Shown here piece by piece: positions 1-4,641 of a DNA stretch of 10,663 nt (within the stretch, counting starts at the first letter, position 1; each line of letters starts with the position of its first letter). The notes under the pieces are model-generated. The model had not been told where the DNA came from. It saw only the letters and a list, made by a program, of their open reading frames with translations, and did not search any database. The DNA lies in assembly GCA_964385045.1 (NCBI GenBank), contig CAYLNM010000149.1, forward strand, positions 1 to 10,663, given 5' to 3'. The DNA is from CAYLNM01 sp964385045. GTDB lineage: Bacteria; Planctomycetota; Phycisphaerae; Phycisphaerales; SM1A02. Both the position numbers and the translations under genes were made by a program.

Positions 1-23
1 CCCCGGCCCCCCGGCCCCCCGGC
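1..23. repeat. 8-bp tandem repeat (CCCCGGCC), nearly three copies
   Basis: The unit CCCCGGCC occurs at 1-8 and 9-16, with a third copy lacking its last base at 17-23. The array directly abuts the stop codon of the amidase gene (TGA on the minus strand at 26-24). It may continue to the left of the window, so its full length is unknown. Each GGCC is self-complementary, but no strong stem-loop with a U-run is visible, so it is recorded as a repeat and not as a terminator. Confidence 0.8.
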
Positions 24-1916
24 TCAGAACCCGGTCGGCATCCGCGACCAGACCCCCAGCTCCCGCTCGAGGCGGACGCCGAGCTCGACGAGCCGGTCGT
101 CGGCCCCGAGGCGGCCGAAGAGCGACACGCCCCGCGGCTGCCCGTCGGCGTCGAAGCCCGCCCGCAGCACGAGGCACGGGTGGCCGGTGAAGTTCGTCAT
201 CAGGTTGAGGCCTCCCGCGAAGCTCGGGGCGAGGATCGCGTCCACCTCCGCGAACGCGGCATCGAGCCGTTCGGCCACGATCCGCCGCCGCCGCTGGGCC
301 TGCAGCAGGTCCACCGCGGAGTGGAAGTGGGCGGCCCGGAAGGTGTTCGGCCACGCCGCCGCGCCCTGCCACTGCAGCCGGTCGTCCGCGCCCGAGAGCG
401 TGAGGTCCTGGAAGGCGGCGGCCGCCTCCACCTCGAGGATCGTCAGCAGCTGCCCCGCGCCGGCCGGACTCGGGCCCTCGATCTCGACCAGGCGCGGTCC
501 GCCGGGTCGCGCGGCCACCCGCCGCATCGCCCGCAGCGCCGCCGCGTCGATCGGGTTCGCCCGCCGACCCGCGAACCACGCCGGGTCGATGCCGACGACG
601 AGGTCCGCGAGCGAGCGGGCGGGGTCCACGTCGAGGTCGAGCTCGAGCGACGACGGATCGCCCGCGTCGGCGCCGTCGATCGCGGCGAGGACCAGGCCGC
701 AGTCCTCCACCGTCCGGCAGATCGGCCCCACCTTGTCGAGCGACCAGCACAGCGCCATCGCCCCGGTGCGGGGCACGCGGCCGAAGGTCGGACGGAGTCC
801 GGTGGTGCCGCAGCGCATGCTCGGCGAGACGATCGAGCCGTAGGTCTCGGTGCCGAGGCCGAAGGCGAAGAGCCCGGCGGCCACGCCCGACGCGGAGCCG
901 GCGCTGGAGCCGGACGAGCCCCGCTCGACGTCCCACGGGCTGTTGGTCCGGCCGCCGAACCAGCGGTCGCCGTAGGCGAGGGCTCCGAGCGTGGTCTTGG
1001 CCACGAGGACCGCGCCGGCGTCCGCGAGCCGGCGGACGACGGCCGCGTCGCGATCCGGCACCCGCTCGGCGAACGGGGTCGCCCCCCAGGTGGTCCGGAT
1101 GCCGGCGGTGTCGAAGAGGTCCTTCGCCCCGTACGGGATGCCGTGCAGCGGCCCGCGGTCGGAGCCGGCGGCGAGCTCGGCGTCCGCGCGGTCGGCCTGC
1201 TCGAGGGCGAGGGCGGGCGTGGCGGTGATCACCGCCGCGAGCCGTCCGTCGAGCCGCTCGATCCGCTCGAGGAACAGCTCGGTCAGGCGTCGACTGGTGA
1301 GCGTCCCGTCGCGCAGCCACGCCGCGAGGTGCGTCACCGGCCGGTGGGCGACGAGTCGCGGATCGCGGGGCCGCGGGCCCGGGTCGACGTCGATCGGGCG
1401 GACCGAGCGGCGCGCCGCGCGGCCGCACACGGACTGCAGGCCGAGCGGCCGGAAGACCTCGGCCGGGGCGACGTCGTTGGGGTGGGCGGGCGTGCGGCGG
1501 CCGGGCAGGGTGCGTCGACGTCGCTCGAGCTCCCCGAGCATGAGCTCGATCTCGGCGTCCGTGAGCCGCAGGTCGAGGACCCGGCTCGCGGCCCGCACGT
1601 CCTCGGCGGTGAGCGGCAGGTCGGCGGGGTCGGCCGCCGCGTCGTCGCCGCCGCCGGGCTGCTTCATCGCGTCGCTGGCGGCCGAGCCGACCTGGGCCGC
1701 GGCCGGACGGGCCGCGGTGGTGCTCGCGGCGCCGGCGGCGCCGATCGCGGCGGCGCGGGCGAGGAAGGCGCGGCGCGACCGGTCCGATGCGGTGAGGACG
1801 CCACCGGCGGGCCCGCGGGCGGCGGCGGGCGGGGCCGCAGCCCGGGGCATCGGCGACGTCCGGGGAGCGACGTGGGCGTCGGAAGCGTCGGGGGCCGTGT
1901 CGGGGGCGTCGCGCAT
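24..1916 (-). CDS. Tat-exported amidase-signature (AS) family hydrolase with GatC-like N-terminal segment
   Basis: The predicted 630-residue protein belongs to the amidase signature family, Ser-cisSer-Lys hydrolases that cleave amide bonds and include GatA. The catalytic elements are visible: Lys265 in GIPYGAKDLF, cis-Ser337 in the Ser/Gly-rich loop GSSAGSASG, and the nucleophile Ser361 in GTETYGSI, 24 residues after the cis-Ser as is usual. Residues 47-53 read SRRAFLA, a twin-arginine motif, followed by an Ala-rich hydrophobic stretch and a likely cleavage site after Ala74 (AAA/Q), so export by Tat is expected. Residues 102-150 (LTAEDVRAASRVLDLRLTDAEIE and onward) resemble GatC and precede the AS domain, which starts near residue 190. 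The ATG at 1916 has no Shine-Dalgarno but has TATCGT 6 nt upstream; an alternative ATG lies at 1850 (608 aa). The Tat signal argues against this being the tRNA amidotransferase subunit. The substrate is unknown. Confidence 0.93.
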   Translation of the reverse strand: MRDAPDTAPDASDAHVAPRTSPMPRAAAPPAAARGPAGGVLTASDRSRRAFLARAAAIGAAGAASTTAARPAAAQVGSAASDAMKQPGGGDDAAADPADLPLTAEDVRAASRVLDLRLTDAEIELMLGELERRRRTLPGRRTPAHPNDVAPAEVFRPLGLQSVCGRAARRSVRPIDVDPGPRPRDPRLVAHRPVTHLAAWLRDGTLTSRRLTELFLERIERLDGRLAAVITATPALALEQADRADAELAAGSDRGPLHGIPYGAKDLFDTAGIRTTWGATPFAERVPDRDAAVVRRLADAGAVLVAKTTLGALAYGDRWFGGRTNSPWDVERGSSGSSAGSASGVAAGLFAFGLGTETYGSIVSPSMRCGTTGLRPTFGRVPRTGAMALCWSLDKVGPICRTVEDCGLVLAAIDGADAGDPSSLELDLDVDPARSLADLVVGIDPAWFAGRRANPIDAAALRAMRRVAARPGGPRLVEIEGPSPAGAGQLLTILEVEAAAAFQDLTLSGADDRLQWQGAAAWPNTFRAAHFHSAVDLLQAQRRRRIVAERLDAAFAEVDAILAPSFAGGLNLMTNFTGHPCLVLRAGFDADGQPRGVSLFGRLGADDRLVELGVRLERELGVWSRMPTGF

Positions 1917-1922
1917 GCGGCC

Positions 1923-1928
1923 ACGATA
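1923..1928 (-). promoter_or_regulatory. Putative -10 box of a leaderless transcript for the amidase
   Basis: Read on the minus strand, TATCGT is followed by 6 nt (GGCCGC) and then the ATG at 1916. This TANNNT-N6-ATG arrangement is typical of leaderless bacterial mRNAs, and no purine-rich ribosome binding site lies in between. No convincing -35 hexamer is seen. The same geometry precedes the EEP-dockerin gene at 6568-6573. This is an inference from position and composition only. Confidence 0.4.
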
Positions 1929-1960
1929 CCGGCGGGACCAGTGGCGTCCGGCGCGGTGAC

Positions 1961-2007
1961 CGGTTCGTCGCGACCCGCCGCGGTTCGTGGTGACCCGCCG
2001 CGGTTCG
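1961..2007. repeat. 20-bp tandem direct repeat upstream of the amidase
   Basis: Two adjacent 20-bp copies with consensus CGGTTCGTSGYGACCCGCCG lie at 1961-1980 and 1981-2000 and differ at two positions. A partial third copy (CGGTTCG) follows at 2001-2007. They fill the gap between the LuxR-type gene and the amidase and sit about 33 bp upstream of the amidase -10 candidate. A spacing close to two helical turns would suit cooperative regulator binding on one DNA face. A non-functional tandem duplication is equally possible. Confidence 0.7.
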
Positions 2008-2014
2008 CCCGACC

Positions 2015-2755
2015 TCACGCCTCGGAGAGTCCCGTGCGGTACGCGAACCGGGCGATGCCGAGCGCGTCGCGGCAGCCGATCTTCCGCAGCAGGCTGCGGC
2101 GGTGGGAGATGACGGTGGTCTTCTCCCGGCCGAGCGACGCGGCGATCTCGCCGACGTTGAGCCCGTTGCCGACCAGCTCGGCGACCTCGGCCTCCCGCGG
2201 CGTCAGTCCCGCGAGGACGGCCCGGTCGTGGTCGCTGCAGCGGTCGGCCAGCGGGCCGGTCGGGACCCGGGTCCCGGTGCGGGGGGAGATGCCCGGCGGG
2301 GGTCCGAGTCCCCCGGTCTCGCCGGTCGCCGCCGGGATCGGCGGGGCGCCGTCGAACGTCCCGGCGTGCGGCGTTCCGCCGTTCGCCATGCGGGTCGGCA
2401 GCGACCACACGTCGACGATGCCGCTGCCCCCGCCGGATCCCCCACCCGTTTCCCCGCTCGTGCCGCGTCCGGTGAGGATCGCCGCTGCGGCATCCGGTCC
2501 CGCGAGCACGGCCCGTCGCTCCCCCGCCGCCGCGGTCACGGTGCCGAGCGAGGCGAGGTCGGTGGACGTGGTCGCGGACCGCCCGTCCGCCGATCCGAGG
2601 ATCGCGTTCACGTCGCGGCGGTCCTGCTCGGTCGCCGCGAGGCAGATCACCGCCGGACGGCGGCCGCGGTCGAGTGCGCCGTCCCCTCCGGCCTCGCCGC
2701 GCATCACCGCGCGTCCTCCGTATTCGTGGCCCGCTCCGATGGTCTCACCCCGCAT
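2015..2755 (-). CDS. LuxR/GerE-type transcriptional regulator with degenerate N-terminal region
   Basis: The 246-residue protein ends in a clear LuxR/GerE helix-turn-helix at 184-243 (LTPREAEVAELVGNG, EIAASLGREKTTVISHRRSLLRKIG), the DNA-binding domain of NarL/FixJ-type regulators. Residues 34-95 alternate strand-like and helix-like stretches (PAVICLAA, RAVLAGPDAAAAIL) but are too short for a receiver and show no Asp phosphoacceptor pocket. Residues 96-180 are a Gly/Pro/Thr-rich linker. It should act in the cytoplasm as a DNA-binding switch, probably not by ordinary phosphorylation. Two starts are plausible. The ATG at 2755 has GGGAG 6 nt upstream; a GTG/ATG pair at 2707/2704 has a strong GGAGGA upstream and would give about 230 residues, still containing all recognisable structure. 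It lies 98 bp upstream of the amidase in the same orientation and is divergent from the lipoprotein gene, so it may regulate either. Confidence 0.88.
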   Translation of the reverse strand: MRGETIGAGHEYGGRAVMRGEAGGDGALDRGRRPAVICLAATEQDRRDVNAILGSADGRSATTSTDLASLGTVTAAAGERRAVLAGPDAAAAILTGRGTSGETGGGSGGGSGIVDVWSLPTRMANGGTPHAGTFDGAPPIPAATGETGGLGPPPGISPRTGTRVPTGPLADRCSDHDRAVLAGLTPREAEVAELVGNGLNVGEIAASLGREKTTVISHRRSLLRKIGCRDALGIARFAYRTGLSEA

Positions 2756-2966
2756 CGCGCTCTCCCGTGTATGGATGTGCCCTTCACGGAAGGAAGCGCA
2801 CGCCGGGAGGGGATTGCGTCATCGATTCGGAGGACTTGCACGCTTTTTGAGGTTCTTCGGCGATTCCCGCCGCCGATCCACCGGACGGATCCCTGACCCG
2901 GTCGCGGACGAGGCTCCCGCGTGGGACCATGCGGCGGGTGAGGCCGCGGAAGAGGAGGACCACGGG
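2756..2966. promoter_or_regulatory. Divergent intergenic region between regulator and lipoprotein genes
   Basis: This 211-bp gap separates two divergently transcribed genes and should hold a promoter for each. Its centre (about 2765-2870) is noticeably richer in A and T than the surrounding coding DNA, including a short T-run near 2843. I could not assign a -35/-10 pair with confidence on either strand. An interrupted palindrome, CCTTC-ACG-GAAGG (2781-2793), lies 26 bp upstream of the regulator's ATG and could be an operator, for instance for autoregulation. A smaller inverted repeat, GATCC-N7-GGATC, occurs at 2875-2891. Confidence 0.5.
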
Positions 2967-3569
2967 ATGAGCGACGGACGACGGCCGAGCGGGCGGACGG
3001 GCGAGCGGTGGCGGTGGGGACGAGTCGGCCGGACGGGCCGGTGCGACGCGTCGCCGTCCGGGGGCGCGTGGCTCGCGAGCGGCCTTCGCGGGATGGGACG
3101 GCCACTCGCCCGGCTCCGGGGGCGGCCCCGGCCCCGGCCGCGCTCGGGCGGGGTCGCCGGATCCGCCGCCATCGTCGGCGTCCTCGGCGTCGTCGCCGCC
3201 CTCACCGCCGTCATGGCGGGCTGCGCCGCCACCCCGCCGCTGCCGCCCACCATCCGCGTGGTCGGTCTCGTGGAGCGGGCGGAGGCGGTCGCGCTGCCGG
3301 CGGACGCGATCCTGGTGGTCCGGCTCGAACGCGGCGGGACCGTCCTCGACCGAGTGGAGCTCCCGGTGCCGGCCGGCGATCAGCCGTCGCAGTTCGAGCT
3401 GTTGGTCGATCGCGAGCTCGCCGGCGGCGTGGCGACGGTCCGGGCCGAGATCCGGGCGGGCGGACGGGTGGTCCTCGCCACGCTCGCCCCGCCCACGGTG
3501 CCACTCCAGGCCGCCCCGCCCCCGGTGGCGCTGCGGCTCGAGGTCCCGCGGCGGTCCGTCGGTCCGTGA
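2967..3569 (+). CDS. YbaY/YscW-like lipoprotein
   Basis: The 200-residue product has an Arg/Gly-rich N-terminus, one hydrophobic segment (about 66-83) and a lipobox-like MAGC with Cys86 as the expected lipidated residue. The mature part, from about residue 92 (TIRVVGLVERAEAVALPADA) to 175, matches the pattern of the YbaY/YscW beta-sandwich family: a 'valent' N-terminal strand, ALPADAxLVVRL, and a late VRAEIRAGGRVVLAT strand. Members are small envelope lipoproteins of poorly defined role; YscW is a type III secretion pilotin. The ATG at 2967 has a strong GAGGAGG 8 nt upstream (2952-2958), but gives an unusually long signal region of 85 residues. An in-frame ATG at 3093 (158 residues in all) gives a normal lipoprotein signal, preceded by CGCGGG only. 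Family assignment is moderate and envelope location is fairly sure. Confidence 0.75.
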   Translation: MSDGRRPSGRTGERWRWGRVGRTGRCDASPSGGAWLASGLRGMGRPLARLRGRPRPRPRSGGVAGSAAIVGVLGVVAALTAVMAGCAATPPLPPTIRVVGLVERAEAVALPADAILVVRLERGGTVLDRVELPVPAGDQPSQFELLVDRELAGGVATVRAEIRAGGRVVLATLAPPTVPLQAAPPPVALRLEVPRRSVGP

Positions 3570-3647
3570 CCGTGCGGATCGCGGCGCGGATGCGTGCCGA
3601 GTGCGTGCCGCGTGCGGCGTGCGGCGGGCCGGGCCCGGACGCGGCTG

Positions 3648-3673
3648 CGGAGCCGGGCCGCGGAGCCGGGCCG
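3648..3673. repeat. 13-bp perfect tandem repeat
   Basis: CGGAGCCGGGCCG occurs twice in direct contact, at 3648-3660 and 3661-3673, followed by a further CGG. It lies in the gap between the lipoprotein and pilin genes. No function can be assigned. Confidence 0.75.
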
Positions 3674-3731
3674 CGGCGACGTTCCCGGGTGATCGGACCG
3701 TGGCCGCGGATCGCCCGCGGTCCGGTGACGC

Positions 3732-3755
3732 GGGTCGGGCGAACGCGCCCGATCC
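3732..3755 (+). other. Hairpin in the lipoprotein-pilin gap
   Basis: TCGGGCG (3735-3741) and CGCCCGA (3746-3752) form a perfect 7-bp stem around the loop AACG. A G-U pair and two further G-C pairs extend it to 10 bp (3732-3755). It overlaps an alternative hairpin, GATCC (3751-3755) with GGATC (3766-3770). There is no U-run after either. It could end the lipoprotein transcript or lie in the pilin 5' leader; the sequence does not decide. Confidence 0.35.
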
Positions 3756-3840
3756 TTCGGCTTCGGGATCGTGTGCGCAGGCCGCGGGTCACGTCGCCGC
3801 CGGGCGCGGCGGGGTCCGGGACCGAAGGCTGGTCGGGTGG

Positions 3841-3854
3841 ATGCGCATGCGCAT
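3841..3854. promoter_or_regulatory. 14-bp perfect palindrome upstream of the pilin gene
   Basis: ATGCGCATGCGCAT equals its own reverse complement and contains an ATGCGC direct repeat. It ends 82 bp before the pilin ATG, a position that would suit an operator or activator site for a dimeric regulator. It is also two in-frame Met-Arg codon pairs of the rejected upstream extension of the pilin frame. Function is inferred only. Confidence 0.35.
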
Positions 3855-3936
3855 TCGCCACGGGTCGCGGTCGGCCGCCGGGGTCGGTCCCGGACGGCGA
3901 CCTCGCGGGCCCGTCGGAACCGCACGGAGTCACCCG

Positions 3937-4440
3937 ATGCGACCACTTCCCCACGCTTCGCCGACCGCGGCCGGCCGTCGCCGCGGATTCACGCTCATCG
4001 AGATCCTCATCGTCGTCGTCATCCTCGGCATCCTCGCGGCGATCACCGTGCCGCAGTTCGCGAGCGCTTCCACCGACGCCGCCCGCACCACCTTCATGAG
4101 CAGTCTGCGGTCGTTCGTCGATGCGGGCTACCGCTACCAGTTCGAGCACGCGGCGGAGCTGCCCGACGGTTCGACCGGGACCGTGCCTGCGGGATTCGAG
4201 CCGTACGTGCTCGAAGTCCAGTGGGAGGCGATCACGCCGATCGGCGGCCGCTGGGACACCGAGCCCGTGGTGGTGGACGGCGAGACGCACGGCGGGATCG
4301 GCGTCCACTTCAACGGCGACGGCGACACCCGCGACGACGCCTTCATGGCCGACATCGACGCGGTCATGGACGACGGCGACCTGACCACGGGCGCCTTCCG
4401 GTCCCACGGGGGCGGTCGGTACTACTGGACGATCGACTGA
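3937..4440 (+). CDS. Type IV pilin / type II pseudopilin-like protein
   Basis: The 167-residue protein begins with a 17-residue basic leader ending in RRRG, followed by FTLIEILIVVVILGILAAITVPQF. This is the class III prepilin signal: cleavage after Gly17, N-methylated Phe18 and Glu22 as the conserved Glu+5. The hydrophobic helix (18-41) would anchor it in the inner membrane before assembly into a pilus or pseudopilus. The C-terminal domain has TPIGGRWDTEP (100-110), reminiscent of other bacterial pseudopilin-like proteins, and a late acidic loop NGDGDTRDDAF (126-136) that could bind Ca2+, as in GspG-like pseudopilins. The ATG at 3937 has GGAG at 3926-3929, 7 nt upstream. No other secretion or pilus gene is nearby, so it is an orphan that would rely on assembly machinery encoded elsewhere. 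Prepilin status is certain; the exact system is not. Confidence 0.93.
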   Translation: MRPLPHASPTAAGRRRGFTLIEILIVVVILGILAAITVPQFASASTDAARTTFMSSLRSFVDAGYRYQFEHAAELPDGSTGTVPAGFEPYVLEVQWEAITPIGGRWDTEPVVVDGETHGGIGVHFNGDGDTRDDAFMADIDAVMDDGDLTTGAFRSHGGGRYYWTID

Positions 4441-4583
4441 GTCGGGCCGTCGCCCGATCCGTTCGCGATCGAGCGACCGAACCGCTCGGGACGAGCGGCG
4501 TGCGCGCCGGTCCACCGGCCTCCCGGTCCGGCGTCCCGGCGTCCCGTCGATCCGCGGGCTCGCCGTCCCGCACCCCACGGACG

Positions 4584-4631
4584 CCACCACCCACCGGGCG
4601 CGGCGCCTTCGGGCGCCCGCCCGCGTGGTGG
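4584..4631. terminator. Bidirectional hairpin terminator with UUCG loop
   Basis: Between the convergent pilin and EEP genes, GGCGCC (4602-4607) and GGCGCC (4612-4617) form a 6-bp stem closed by the stable C(UUCG)G tetraloop. After a one-base bulge, CGGGCG (4595-4600) pairs with CGCCCG (4618-4623). Outer CCACCAC (4584-4590) can pair with GTGGTGG (4625-4631). No strong U-run follows on either strand, which is common in very GC-rich genomes. Its position 143 bp after the pilin stop and 11 bp after the EEP stop suits both genes. Confidence 0.65.
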
Positions 4632-4641
4632 GGCGGCGGCG

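Larger units (their letters stand above)
3570..3936. other. 367-bp non-coding stretch upstream of the pilin gene
   Basis: No gene is supported here. A frame open from 3601 joins the pilin frame, but its product is Arg/Gly/Pro-rich low-complexity sequence that would bury the prepilin cleavage site far from the N-terminus, so it is rejected. The stretch holds a 10-bp GC palindrome (CCGGGCCCGG, 3629-3638), a 13-bp tandem repeat (3648-3673), two overlapping hairpins (3732-3755 and 3751-3770) and a 14-bp perfect palindrome (3841-3854). It probably contains the lipoprotein transcript end and the pilin promoter, though no clear U-tract or promoter hexamers are visible. Confidence 0.5.

Noticed and set aside
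341..445. Active glutamine amidotransferase within the VWA protein (residues given)
   Set aside because: The fold motifs are present but the nucleophilic Cys position reads LGGLNSFG, so catalysis is not supported.
180..2966. Long plus-strand open frame running into the lipoprotein frame
   Set aside because: It is antisense to the amidase and regulator genes, which have clear domain motifs. Its product is Arg/Gly-rich with no recognisable family. Only the part from 2967 has a ribosome binding site, signal and lipobox.
3601..3936. N-terminal extension of the pilin frame
   Set aside because: It adds 112 low-complexity residues before the prepilin leader. The ATG at 3937 has a Shine-Dalgarno and gives a normal 17-residue leader.
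3211..4590. Minus-strand open frame opposite the lipoprotein and pilin genes
   Set aside because: Composition is Arg/Pro-rich noise and it overlaps two well-supported plus-strand genes.
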